A stretch of DNA of 44,751 bases, from NCBI GenBank assembly GCA_017993025.1, contig JAGONL010000001.1:1-44751 (forward strand). The letters are read 5' to 3'. The notes beneath the pieces are model-generated. The model was not told the origin of the DNA. It saw only the letters and a list, made by a program, of their open reading frames with translations, and ran no database searches. The position numbers and the translations under genes were made by a program. This document shows, one piece after another, positions 1 through 7,652 of this stretch. Each line of letters opens with the position of its first letter. The first letter of the stretch is position 1. The DNA comes from Candidatus Saccharimonadota bacterium (GTDB lineage: Bacteria > Patescibacteriota > Saccharimonadia > Saccharimonadales > SZUA-47).

Positions 1-49
1 TCGACGACCTTTGAAAATATACATAAACAGTATATCCTTAAAGGAATTC

Positions 50-754
50 ATGAAAAAAACAAACAAAACATTCTATTGCTTTTCACCTCCTGTGATGATT
101 GCTACATTTTTTATCGAAATAGCCTTGATTATGTATACTCTTCTTTTCCGCAAACTAAATACTTCAACAAAAATTGGTGTAGTATTAATAATCTGCCTAG
201 CTATCTTTCAGCTCGCAGAGTATGGCGTTTGTGAGTCCTACGGACAAGCAAATTTTATGGCCAAACTTGGATTTATTGCGATCACTTTACTCCCACCGCT
301 TGGCCTTCACCTAGTTACAACCATTGGAAAACGAGACTATAAACCACTCATAATCGCATCATACACAGTGGCACTTGCATGGATAGCGCTGTTTGTTTTT
401 GGAAGTATAATGAGTGGCTCGGTTTGCGAAGGGAACTACGTAATTTTCAATATAGCTGAGCCTTACGAGGGAATTTACTATCTGTATTATAATTTTTTAC
501 TACTTTTAGCTATGGGTCTTGCTATAAGTTTTGCTCAAAAGAAGCGCAACCCTCCCAAGAATATTCGGAAAGCGCTACATGCGTTAGTGTTTGGCTACCT
601 TGCGTTTATAGTGCCCTCAATATTCTTTACACTCATTAATGACTACAAGGGCAATGACAGCCAACTACCTTCTGTAATGTGTGGTTTTGCTGTAACACTT
701 GCCTTAGTGCTTGCCTTAAGAACAATTCCACTAACTTCACAACCAAAAGATTGA
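50..754 (+). CDS. Seven-helix membrane protein, unknown function
   Basis: A 234-aa protein with seven hydrophobic segments (about residues 13-33, 40-62, 70-91, 97-118, 143-162, 174-196 and 207-226) and short loops. The count and spacing recall the 7TM sensor region found at the N-terminus of some histidine kinases, but there is no kinase or output domain here, so that is only a resemblance. I chose the ATG at 50 because AAGGA lies just upstream (41-45); an in-frame TTG at 11 would add 13 residues. The gene stands alone: the next gene is on the other strand and converges on it. Confidence 0.75.
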   Translation: MKKTNKTFYCFSPPVMIATFFIEIALIMYTLLFRKLNTSTKIGVVLIICLAIFQLAEYGVCESYGQANFMAKLGFIAITLLPPLGLHLVTTIGKRDYKPLIIASYTVALAWIALFVFGSIMSGSVCEGNYVIFNIAEPYEGIYYLYYNFLLLLAMGLAISFAQKKRNPPKNIRKALHALVFGYLAFIVPSIFFTLINDYKGNDSQLPSVMCGFAVTLALVLALRTIPLTSQPKD

Positions 755-818
755 GTTAGTAAGCCAAAGAGAGTAATACAAAAGATACGTATTTGTTTTG
801 CGGAGTTTAAAGGATAGA

Positions 819-1463
819 TTATTTTTTCAAAAATGAAATAGCGTGGTCCCAGGTATCGTTTGCTATGCCATACTCAACCCAAAGTAGACATAGTGGCTCC
901 AACAAACGGCTTTTTTCAATAGCGCCAATGTCCTGAATATCTAGCCAGCCAATCTCTACAAGTAGTTCTTTAACGTGTAGTTTTGCAGATTCATTATTGC
1001 CACACATGAACATCGTTGGTGTGCCTTGTTTAAAGTTTGGTTTTATCATGTTTCTATAATTTATTGTGTTTAGTGTTTTAACAACGTGGCTTGTAGCTAA
1101 AGTCTGCTGAACCATCTCTCCGGCACTCATGTTATGTCCTATCGCAAGCTGAGGAGCCTCATCATCGTTAAATAGCAGCGGATTAGTTACATCAATGACT
1201 ATCTTGCCAGCAAGTTCCGGCCTAACTATTGCCAAAACGTTCTCGGTAGCATTCCACGCAATAGCTAAAATTGCCATTTCACAAAAGTCTGACGCTTCCG
1301 CATACGACCCAACACTCAAAATTTGTTTATCATGCTTTTTTGTCCATTTTAATTCTTTTTTTTGTGTGTCGCGTGTACCTATCATGACACGGTGTCCAGC
1401 CTCAACTAAACCCTTTGCAAGCGCTTGTCCAACGTCTCCCGATCCAATAACTGCTATTTTCAT
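819..1463 (-). CDS. NADP-binding oxidoreductase, F420-dependent NADP reductase-like
   Basis: The protein opens with a textbook Rossmann dinucleotide fold, MKIAVIGSGDVGQALAKGL, followed by an Arg after strand 2 (IGTRD), which usually means NADP preference. The rest matches the coenzyme F420:NADP oxidoreductase-like family (a short domain with VIDVTNP and VVKTLNTINY segments). At about 214 aa it has the usual family length. The substrate is unknown; family members reduce flavin-type or other small substrates with NADPH, and F420 itself is not expected in CPR bacteria. I place the start at the ATG at 1463, which gives the classical N-terminus; a GTG at 1478 would add five residues. Neither start has a good ribosome binding site. 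Confidence 0.8.
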   Translation of the reverse strand: MKIAVIGSGDVGQALAKGLVEAGHRVMIGTRDTQKKELKWTKKHDKQILSVGSYAEASDFCEMAILAIAWNATENVLAIVRPELAGKIVIDVTNPLLFNDDEAPQLAIGHNMSAGEMVQQTLATSHVVKTLNTINYRNMIKPNFKQGTPTMFMCGNNESAKLHVKELLVEIGWLDIQDIGAIEKSRLLEPLCLLWVEYGIANDTWDHAISFLKK

Positions 1464-1484
1464 AGACTCAGTATACACGTGTTA

Positions 1485-1515
1485 GGGGCTTGGGGATAGG
1501 GTTTAGGGGATAGGG
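1485..1515 (+). other. G-rich tract, possible G-quadruplex
   Basis: Five runs of three or four G lie within 31 bases, with loops of 3-4 bases, in otherwise AT-rich DNA. The unit GGGGATAGGG occurs twice. It lies just upstream of the start of the oxidoreductase gene (minus strand). The tract is visible in the sequence; quadruplex formation is inference. Confidence 0.4.
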
Positions 1516-1605
1516 TAGAGTGTGTAGTTGCTCACTAATTTTTCTTAATTCATCTTACAAATCTGTTCATTTATTTGCTGTTTGAACCTAAAAAGCTAAA
1601 TGTAA

Positions 1606-1621
1606 TCCGCCAGCTGGCGGA
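1606..1621. repeat. Perfect 16-bp GC palindrome
   Basis: TCCGCCAGCTGGCGGA is a perfect inverted repeat in an AT-rich spacer. It sits between two similar stretches beginning GCTAAAT, as if placed inside a short direct repeat. It could be a small dispersed palindrome or a terminator core. No second copy was found in this window. Confidence 0.5.
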
Positions 1622-1666
1622 GCTAAATCTATGTAAAATGATAAGTGCTAAATGATAAATTTTTGT

Positions 1667-2821
1667 TTAAAGTCCCATTTTTTTGAACTTTGAAGATTTT
1701 CGTTTTCCGGATTTTGATTTGTTTACAGTTTCGCTTGTCTGAACCGGTGGTTTATTTAATTTTTCGTGTTTAGCGGGTTTTGGAGCTGGTTTTATGCTAG
1801 TTGTAAGGCCAGATTTTTTAGCCAGCGCTCCATATATCCCTGCAGTTCTGCTCATTTTCTCTATTACCAAAACAATTACACCGATAGCTGTAATCTGGAT
1901 TGCAATATTTATAATTAAAATATCTAACCGATTTGTGAAATAGTTTAGAGATTCATTTAATGCATTTGAGCCAGTGTTTGCTTGCAGTGAGTACGAACTA
2001 AGTAATCTTGGCACGACAACACTATAAAAAACAGTAAACACTAAAAGTAGTATTCCATTAGCAAGCAGATCTTTACTGAAGGCCTTAATTCCTTTTCTTG
2101 TGGGTTTTCGAACTGAGATATATACCACCGTAGCAAAAAGAAAAACAATACTAAATATCCATATACCATTGCTGAGTACAGTAAATATTGTCGGCGCAAA
2201 GTAGAACTTCTGGTCAATGGGTATGCCATCCTTAACTATCGGCAGGCTTTTTTCGGTTAATAATGGATCTATTAGAAACTGACTATTGTTTAGGTCGTCA
2301 CTAACTTGATTTTTGACTAACTCCTCATAAAAACCTGGCGGTTGGCACTCTAACCTAAAAACATTTGTAGTTTGTAGCTCCGGGATGGTACAAGGAGGTA
2401 ACCCTTTTAATCTTAGTGCTGAATATGTACTTAATCTTTCGATAAGGTCTGCTCTTTGCTGCGTAAAGTCAATTTCAAATTTTAGGTTCTCTGAACTTCC
2501 GTCTAACCACGAATAAACACCCACAACAACCTTGTCGGCACTTGACTGAAGCAGTTTAGGGTTGAATACTTCGTTAATTATTTTCTGAATTTCTGCGTCT
2601 TCGAGAGGTAACGAGTTGCTTTCACTGGTTTGCTGTTCTATATTTGCTGAAATAATAGACGGCACAAAAGATTCATAAATTCCGGATTCTGCTATAGAGT
2701 TTTTTAAATCGGTACTACTTCCGAAAAAGACGTTAAAACAAATTGCACCGATAAGCGCGAATAACGATAAGTGCATTACCACTGTTGTTAGCCATCGAAA
2801 CACGCTTTGTATAAACCGCAT
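1667..2821 (-). CDS. Membrane protein with extracytoplasmic domain, unknown
   Basis: A 384-aa protein. It begins with a membrane anchor (about residues 12-32), followed by about 180 polar residues likely outside the membrane, with a Cys pair in the PPCTIPELQ...LECQPPG region. Three further hydrophobic helices follow (about 215-237, 252-272 and 303-323), then a very basic Lys/Pro/Ser-rich C-terminal tail of about 50 residues, presumably cytoplasmic. I do not recognise a family. The N-terminus is well defined by a first Met just before the anchor. It is transcribed away from the small gene at 2915 and has no operon partner. Confidence 0.7.
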   Translation of the reverse strand: MRFIQSVFRWLTTVVMHLSLFALIGAICFNVFFGSSTDLKNSIAESGIYESFVPSIISANIEQQTSESNSLPLEDAEIQKIINEVFNPKLLQSSADKVVVGVYSWLDGSSENLKFEIDFTQQRADLIERLSTYSALRLKGLPPCTIPELQTTNVFRLECQPPGFYEELVKNQVSDDLNNSQFLIDPLLTEKSLPIVKDGIPIDQKFYFAPTIFTVLSNGIWIFSIVFLFATVVYISVRKPTRKGIKAFSKDLLANGILLLVFTVFYSVVVPRLLSSYSLQANTGSNALNESLNYFTNRLDILIINIAIQITAIGVIVLVIEKMSRTAGIYGALAKKSGLTTSIKPAPKPAKHEKLNKPPVQTSETVNKSKSGKRKSSKFKKMGL

Positions 2822-2867
2822 ATGCTAAATTATGGCATAGTTATTATTAATCACCCAGAGTATTTAA

Positions 2868-2894
2868 AAAGAGGCCATGTATTATGGCCTCTTT
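2868..2894 (-). terminator. Intrinsic terminator of the 18-aa gene
   Basis: An 11-bp perfect stem (AAAGAGGCCAT with ATGGCCTCTTT) and a 5-nt loop. Read on the minus strand it ends in a T-run. It begins about 20 bp after the stop codon of the tiny gene at 2915-2971, so that gene looks like a complete transcription unit. Confidence 0.75.
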
Positions 2895-2914
2895 AAACTA
2901 TTTAATGAAATTAC

Positions 2915-2971
2915 TTAAGCTTTTGGTTTCTTTGGTTTTTTGACTTCTTTTCTTCCTCTATCTTTTGACAT
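2915..2971 (-). CDS. 18-residue lysine-rich microprotein
   Basis: The reading frame encodes MSKDRGRKEVKKPKKPKA and a stop. A perfect AAGGAG lies 9 nt before the ATG, and an intrinsic terminator follows the stop directly. This is the strongest ribosome binding site seen in the window. The peptide is about 40 percent Lys and has no Cys or hydrophobic core, so it should be unfolded and bind nucleic acid or acidic surfaces. Tiny Lys-rich proteins starting MSKD or MARD are, from memory, common among hypothetical proteins in other bacteria, but I cannot name a family. A possible promoter is TTGCAT, an 18-bp spacer and CATAAT upstream, back to back with the promoter of the DUF1905 gene. Confidence 0.7.
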   Translation of the reverse strand: MSKDRGRKEVKKPKKPKA

Positions 2972-3043
2972 CTCTCAAATCTCCTTTGAATTACGGTATT
3001 ACTATTATGCGCTTATGCTTTAGATTTATGCAATAATAATTTC

Positions 3044-3337
3044 ATGGAATACACTTTTGTAAGCAAAATCTGGATGTTCGGCGGGGAAGGGTCTTGGTAC
3101 TTTGCTAATCTACCAAAAGATATGTCAAAAGAGATTAAACAAATTACATCACACTCTAAGAATACTTTTGGGTCAGTAAAGGTATTGGTAAACATCAATA
3201 AAACTAGCTGGCATACTTCGCTTTTCCCAGACAGCAAATCAAAATGCTACGTAGTCCCAATAAAAAAATCTATTCGCAATGCAGAGAATCTAAAAATAGA
3301 CCAAGCGATTAATATTAGAATTAAACTGTTAGCCTAA
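3044..3337 (+). CDS. DUF1905 domain protein
   Basis: 97 aa, almost exactly one DUF1905 domain. The pattern is characteristic: an aromatic-rich first strand (WMFGGEGSWYFANLP), a central block ending in a Gly-Ser-Val-Lys-Val strand, then W-T-SLFP, then the conserved VPIKKSIRNAENL helix. DUF1905 forms a small beta-barrel of unknown function, often found fused to YdeI-type domains; here it stands alone. There is no ribosome binding site. A TAATAA-like -10 lies only a few bases before the ATG, consistent with a leaderless message. A stretch of eight C follows the stop. Confidence 0.8.
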   Translation: MEYTFVSKIWMFGGEGSWYFANLPKDMSKEIKQITSHSKNTFGSVKVLVNINKTSWHTSLFPDSKSKCYVVPIKKSIRNAENLKIDQAINIRIKLLA

Positions 3338-3404
3338 CCCCCCCCTTGCATATAAGAGTATAATTATAGTGTAGACAGAAGTAATAGCTTCAACGGAGGT
3401 AAAT

Positions 3405-3575
3405 ATGGCAAAAAACGGACCAAAAGGACATGGGCGTATTGGTCGTATCAAAAACAGATCTCAAACACTTAACCCTCATACAAACAGATATACAGAACGC
3501 GACACAAAAACAGGACAATTTGTTAATGTTAAATCAGACCACGCGCCCTTTAAAGATGTAACTATTGAAAGATAG
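3405..3575 (+). CDS. Conserved 56-aa basic protein
   Basis: 56 codons opening MAKNGPKGHGRIGRIKNRSQ, followed by a segment with NPHT..RYTERDTKTGQF and ending KDVTIER. The layout (GRIG, NRSQ, NP-T, RDT-TG-F, FK-V) matches, from memory, a widespread family of small hypothetical proteins of about 55-65 aa with no assigned role. It is basic, Gly-rich at the N-terminus, and has no membrane segment. GGAGGT lies 4 nt before the ATG. It is 14 bp upstream of the membrane protein at 3590 and probably cotranscribed with it. It is easily missed because it is short. Confidence 0.8.
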   Translation: MAKNGPKGHGRIGRIKNRSQTLNPHTNRYTERDTKTGQFVNVKSDHAPFKDVTIER

Positions 3576-3589
3576 AAACGGGGAATATC

Positions 3590-4408
3590 ATGAGCGAAAA
3601 AAATACCCAAAATGAAGTCACAGAGCAAGAAGAAATACCAGAAACAAAACCACAAACACCTAAAAAAAGCCACAAAAAAAGAAATATAATCCTGTTAATA
3701 ATTTCTACTATTTTTCTTGTACCTATTTTTATAGCAGGTTGGCTAGGATTTGTACCTGGGCTATCAACATTACTTGGCGCCAACAAACCTAGGGACCTAG
3801 GCGTTAAATATACAGAGGCGGACTTTGAAAGCTATAAACAAAAAACTGGAATAGAATTTAGCGATTTTGCAACCGCACCAACAAATCCAGACAATCCTTC
3901 AAAAAAAATAGTTTTTGCTAATCCAAAAACAGTTAAAGATTTACAGCTTACACAAGAAGAATTAACGGCTGCAATCAACATGTCGGGTTGGTTATGGATG
4001 CCAATCAAAAATGCTCAGGTACGCTTGGGCGATGACACTGTAGAGGTGTCAGGCAATTTAAACGTGCAATACATAGATGAATTCACAAAATTCATAGGTG
4101 GAGTTGGCTATAGTGAGAGCGATGTCGCTTCTGCGGTATCGTGGGGCAGTAAGTTCGCAAACAATGCAGCAATTTACTTTAAAGTTAACGCAAATGTTGT
4201 AAACGACAGTCTTTCATTAGACCTAGATAAGATAAAAATAGGCCGTTTTAGCGTACCTATGGACATAGCCGACAGGGTGCTCACAACAGGCACCTCAAAC
4301 GCAATAATCAATGCCGACAATCTAGTTGCCACTTCTGCGCAACCAGTTAGCGGTGCACTTCTATTTAGTGGTACATATCCAACAACCATCTATACGAAGT
4401 TTAAATAG
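3590..4408 (+). CDS. Single-pass membrane protein, unknown
   Basis: 272 aa. An acidic then Lys-rich cytoplasmic tail (residues 1-31) leads into one transmembrane helix (about 32-54) and a roughly 215-aa external domain. The external part starts KPRDLGVKYTEADFES and ends in strand-rich sequence with regular Val/Asn alternation, suggesting a beta-rich domain. I recognise no enzymatic motif. GGGGA precedes the ATG. Together with the genes at 3405 and 4452 it forms a tight same-strand group, so a cell-surface role is a reasonable guess but is not shown by sequence. Confidence 0.7.
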   Translation: MSEKNTQNEVTEQEEIPETKPQTPKKSHKKRNIILLIISTIFLVPIFIAGWLGFVPGLSTLLGANKPRDLGVKYTEADFESYKQKTGIEFSDFATAPTNPDNPSKKIVFANPKTVKDLQLTQEELTAAINMSGWLWMPIKNAQVRLGDDTVEVSGNLNVQYIDEFTKFIGGVGYSESDVASAVSWGSKFANNAAIYFKVNANVVNDSLSLDLDKIKIGRFSVPMDIADRVLTTGTSNAIINADNLVATSAQPVSGALLFSGTYPTTIYTKFK

Positions 4409-4451
4409 TCTAAGTATATAATTAGCATAAGTTAAAACAAGGGAGAAAATC

Positions 4452-4961
4452 ATGGAAACAACAAACACAAACCAAGTTCCAGAGCCAGCACAAGTAGCGA
4501 CTCCAGCAACAGTACCAACAGCTCCAGTTACCAGCCCTGTTGTCAAAAAATTCTACCAGAAAAAAGCATTCAAAATTATCGCTATTATCGCAATAATTAT
4601 CATTGCCTTAGTGGCGATTGTGAACCAAGCTACGTCCGGGGCAACCAAAGCTAGCAACCAATTCCTAAACGCCGTACAATCTAATCAAAGTAATGTTGCA
4701 TACGAACTTTTCTCAAGCGAAGTAAAAGACAATGTCACGAAAGATGATTTTAAAGAAGTAGTCAGCCAAATCGGCCCAATTCTAAATACTGACGAGAAAA
4801 TGACTGGAAAAAGTGTCGAAGCCGAAACAGGAAAACCATCAACCGGACAAGTACTATACGAAATAAAAGGAACCGATGGCAAAACGTACGAAATAGCAAT
4901 TGATTTAGTTAAAGAAGACGGCGACTGGAAAGTTGAGAATTTTGACAGCGACGAAAAATAA
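4452..4961 (+). CDS. Membrane-anchored NTF2-like (DUF4878-type) protein
   Basis: 169 aa. A Pro/Thr/Val-rich cytoplasmic N-terminus (1-32), a basic patch, one membrane helix (about 41-58), then a roughly 100-aa external domain. The domain starts ATKASNQFLNAVQSN and ends with KEDGDWKVENF. That opening helix followed by strands and a final GDWKV-type strand is typical of the NTF2-like/DUF4878 fold, which is thought to bind small ligands or act as a scaffold. GGGAG lies 8 nt before the ATG. The stop codon abuts the stop of the convergent gene at 4962. Confidence 0.65.
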   Translation: METTNTNQVPEPAQVATPATVPTAPVTSPVVKKFYQKKAFKIIAIIAIIIIALVAIVNQATSGATKASNQFLNAVQSNQSNVAYELFSSEVKDNVTKDDFKEVVSQIGPILNTDEKMTGKSVEAETGKPSTGQVLYEIKGTDGKTYEIAIDLVKEDGDWKVENFDSDEK

Positions 4962-5237
4962 TTAAAAATTAGTTGTAACGATAGCAATCATAACAATTAG
5001 CCCTAAAATGCGTCGAAAATAATTGTCGCCAGCGATTATTTCAAGGTAGGCCCACACAAACAACATAGAAGTAGCAACAAAGCTAAAACCACCACTTAAT
5101 TCCTCGTTTTTTACGATGATGTCTAATATTCTGAAAAACGCCCACAACGAGATAGGAAGGTTAGGCGATTGCAGAATTGTAATTTTTCCTTGAGTGTCTT
5201 TATAGCACTTATCTAAAAAGGATTGTTTATTTTTCAG
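4962..5237 (-). CDS. Small three-helix membrane protein with unusual start
   Basis: The frame is open well upstream of its first standard start (TTG at 5147). The extra sequence (KCYKDTQGKITILQSPNLPI) reads like protein and continues naturally into SLWAFFRILD, so the real protein is longer than 61 aa. No ATG, GTG or TTG exists in that stretch. A CTG at 5237 has GGAG 7 nt upstream and would give 91 aa, overlapping the end of the DUF5661 gene. The product has hydrophobic segments around the WAFF, LFVWAYLEII and LGLIVMIAIV regions. The Y-L-E-I...N-Y-F-R-R-x-L-G-L pattern resembles small CPR membrane proteins I have seen. A sequencing error or frameshift is an alternative explanation. Confidence 0.5.
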   Translation of the reverse strand: MKNKQSFLDKCYKDTQGKITILQSPNLPISLWAFFRILDIIVKNEELSGGFSFVATSMLFVWAYLEIIAGDNYFRRILGLIVMIAIVTTNF

Positions 5238-5481
5238 CTTCAGACTCCATTTTTTGTTGTCGAGTATAATAATCTGAAATTTCTTTTAGGTGTGCCCAGG
5301 CAATCTTACCCGCCAAAAGTGGGTCGTCATGAATAACATCGGTCTCTGGGTCATGGCTACCGTGCTCTAGTTCAACCGAAAGTCCCATTCTGAATTGCTC
5401 TAGTTCAATTTTACTAAAGTCAACGCCAATTTTAGCGCCAACATCACGGGCTTCATCATTTGTGAATGTTTTATTTGCCAT
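5227..5481 (-). CDS. DUF5661 family protein
   Basis: 84 aa matching DUF5661 along its whole length: F-T-N-D-E-A, then a Gly-x-x-IG-DF segment, the hallmark GLSVELEHGSHDPETDV, and the closing KIAWAHLKEISDYYTR. Function is unknown; the domain often occurs as a short stand-alone protein. GAGGT lies 9 nt before the ATG, and TATAAT is present about 24 bp upstream of that. The last codons overlap the proposed start of the membrane protein at 4962-5237, which suggests translational coupling. Confidence 0.8.
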   Translation of the reverse strand: MANKTFTNDEARDVGAKIGVDFSKIELEQFRMGLSVELEHGSHDPETDVIHDDPLLAGKIAWAHLKEISDYYTRQQKMESEAEK

Positions 5482-5557
5482 AATTTCTCTACCTCGATTC
5501 TACTTATCATTATACGCCTGCTATCAACTAACGCGCAGTCCAATAATTGTTTGATTA

Positions 5558-6307
5558 TTAAATCCTAATCAAGCTGGCGGCGGCGCTATCAAGCACAAAA
5601 TGTACATTTGGATGGGTGCGCAGAAACGAAGCCGGCGCCTCAGATGATATTTCGCCTCTTAATGTTCGGTACAGTCCCCAAGATTTATGCTCTCCTGTTG
5701 CGATAAATAAAATTCGTCTGGCAGAAAGAATATCTGCTATTCCTTGAGTTATAGCACTGTCAGGTTGGTCATCCGGGTTATCGAAATACTTTTCGTTAGC
5801 TTGCATAGTTTGTTCATCTAATTGCACGCAACGGGCTCGCGAATCAGCTTCGGATCCTCTCTCGTTAAAAGCTACATGGCAAGTTTCACCAGGTCCGATA
5901 GAAACTATGCCTAGGTCAATCTCATGTTGCATAATAAGCTTTGCATATCGTTCTGCTTCTGTGTGCGGATTGTCAGCTTCGCCGTTTGGTATGTGCCTTT
6001 GTTCTTCTGGTATATTAACGTGCTTGAAAAATATTTCATTCATGTAGCTAGCGTAACTACTTGGGTGATTTTTGGGTATCTTCCAATATTCATCAAGATT
6101 AAGTGTTGTTACTTTACTAAAATCTACTACTCCGTTTTGATAAGCCTCAACAAGTAATCTATACATTCCGACTGGTGTACCACCAGTAGGTAGAGTTAGT
6201 GTAGAATCAGGTTTCCAAAGTACTTGATTAATAACTATTTCAGCAGCACGAGCTTCAACTGCTGCGGAGTTTTCTAAAACTGTTATTGTTGGTTCATATT
6301 CCGGCAT
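5558..6307 (-). CDS. nagB: Glucosamine-6-phosphate deaminase-like protein
   Basis: 249 aa with the NagB/6-phosphogluconolactonase fold. TLPTGGTP is the phosphate loop, LNLDEYWKI carries the catalytic base Asp, and HPSSYASYMNEIFF and GPGETCHVAFNERG cover the ring-opening region. NagB converts glucosamine-6-phosphate to fructose-6-phosphate and ammonia, so it would feed recycled amino sugars into glycolysis. In E. coli NagB the active-site block reads NDGHIAFNE; here the His, Asn and Glu are kept but the Asp two before the His is Thr. The protein is also slightly shorter than the E. coli enzyme. It may therefore be a deaminase variant or act on another sugar phosphate. It is transcribed alone, and no clear ribosome binding site is seen. 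Confidence 0.75.
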   Translation of the reverse strand: MPEYEPTITVLENSAAVEARAAEIVINQVLWKPDSTLTLPTGGTPVGMYRLLVEAYQNGVVDFSKVTTLNLDEYWKIPKNHPSSYASYMNEIFFKHVNIPEEQRHIPNGEADNPHTEAERYAKLIMQHEIDLGIVSIGPGETCHVAFNERGSEADSRARCVQLDEQTMQANEKYFDNPDDQPDSAITQGIADILSARRILFIATGEHKSWGLYRTLRGEISSEAPASFLRTHPNVHFVLDSAAASLIRI

Positions 6308-6359
6308 TTGATACAGTGTACTACTAAATCATATTTCTTAGAAGTAATGCTTATCACCT

Positions 6360-7652
6360 CTAATTAGTAGAACTTTCGTCTGAATTAGAAAAGTTATATA
6401 GCTCTTCCGATGGAACTAATCCTTCGCTAGATATATTAGGTTCTACATTGGTATAGAATTCTTCAATGTACACAACCTTCACTGATTTTGGTATTTCAGA
6501 ATTCCACACTCCAATATCCTCCGGTATATCAATCGAATCAAAACTATATTCCTCGCCAATAATTCTGTAAGTTTCAGCGTCAAGATACAAAATATTCTTC
6601 GAGCCACCGTACAACTCCTCAAGTTGATTATTTAACTCTATACTGATAGCTCTATGGCCCTCCCAGTTTATTCCTGTAATTATTTTGGCGCTATCGTCCT
6701 TACTTATTTTTTCTAGAAGCTCTCTCTTTTTACTAACCTTGCCAGTTCTCAAACCATCTAGTGTTTCAAACACTTCGGTTTGCTTTTTCATTAGTTCTTC
6801 TGACTCAGATTCAGATAGTTTTGTGCCGTCTGCCAACGTAAGTTCCATCGGCGGTATTACAAAATTGTCCTCATTGCCATATATAGCTTCTGAAACTTCT
6901 TGACTGTAATTGTCTCCGTTGTCTTTAAAATACTTTTCTATCTCTGCCGGTGTCATCGAGTATGCAGGGAAGTCGGTGCTTTTATACATCGGGCTGTTAA
7001 ATGGTTTCTGACCAGCAGCTATTAATTTTTCGTCAATTTGCTTCATAGACATCGTCATGAAATCGTCGTCGGTAAGCCCCGCTTCGCTGAATCCAGGAGG
7101 TAGATACATCTGTACGTTTTCACTATCTAAAGCCTCGTAAGGGTCACGTCCATATATTTCTTTTTGTACATCACGCGTATCTCTTTCATACGATTTGCCG
7201 TCAATCGTAACATATTCTTGTAGAATTCTTCCGTCTTCTAATGTAGTTTTATATTGGCTATTAGGTAATTCTTCTGTATTAGACTCTGAATTATATGAAA
7301 AGTTGATATTATTCCACGCCTCAGTATTTGTAACTACCGTTCTGTCTTCGTAGGTGGTATATTCCTTGGTTTTTAGGTATTGCCATTCGCCTTGACTTTG
7401 TTCTTCGTCAAGAGCTTCAATAGCTTGCGCAGATACTTTCTGCGCCGTCAAAGGATTACGACTTAACCTGACTCCAATAATAGAGCTAAAAACAATAACC
7501 AAACTAAGAGCCATCACAACAACCCGAGGACTAAATAAGAATTTAGACTTTTTGTCCTTTTTCTCAAACGCATCTAGCATAGTGCTTCTAATCGCAGATT
7601 TAATATGTGGGTTAGACTTTATAACGAGTTTCTTTTGGTTTGGTTCTTTCAT
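6360..7652 (-). CDS. Membrane partner of the ECF sigma factor
   Basis: 430 aa: a basic cytoplasmic segment (about 1-42), one transmembrane helix (about 44-62), and a large acidic external domain rich in Glu, Asp, Ser and Tyr. The start overlaps the sigma-factor stop by 4 bp (ATGA), with AAGGAG ahead of it, so the two are translationally coupled. This arrangement is typical of anti-sigma factors or sigma-coupled surface sensors, but the short cytoplasmic part shows no zinc-binding anti-sigma motif (no His/Cys cluster). I therefore call it a sigma-operon membrane protein and not a proven anti-sigma factor. The external region contains repeated short segments around residues 110-160 and 330-410 with alternating Tyr/Glu. 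Confidence 0.7.
   Translation of the reverse strand: MKEPNQKKLVIKSNPHIKSAIRSTMLDAFEKKDKKSKFLFSPRVVVMALSLVIVFSSIIGVRLSRNPLTAQKVSAQAIEALDEEQSQGEWQYLKTKEYTTYEDRTVVTNTEAWNNINFSYNSESNTEELPNSQYKTTLEDGRILQEYVTIDGKSYERDTRDVQKEIYGRDPYEALDSENVQMYLPPGFSEAGLTDDDFMTMSMKQIDEKLIAAGQKPFNSPMYKSTDFPAYSMTPAEIEKYFKDNGDNYSQEVSEAIYGNEDNFVIPPMELTLADGTKLSESESEELMKKQTEVFETLDGLRTGKVSKKRELLEKISKDDSAKIITGINWEGHRAISIELNNQLEELYGGSKNILYLDAETYRIIGEEYSFDSIDIPEDIGVWNSEIPKSVKVVYIEEFYTNVEPNISSEGLVPSEELYNFSNSDESSTN

Noticed and set aside
1195..1485. 96-aa plus-strand frame
   Set aside because: It lies opposite the NADP-binding oxidoreductase, which has clear family motifs, and has no promoter or ribosome binding site.
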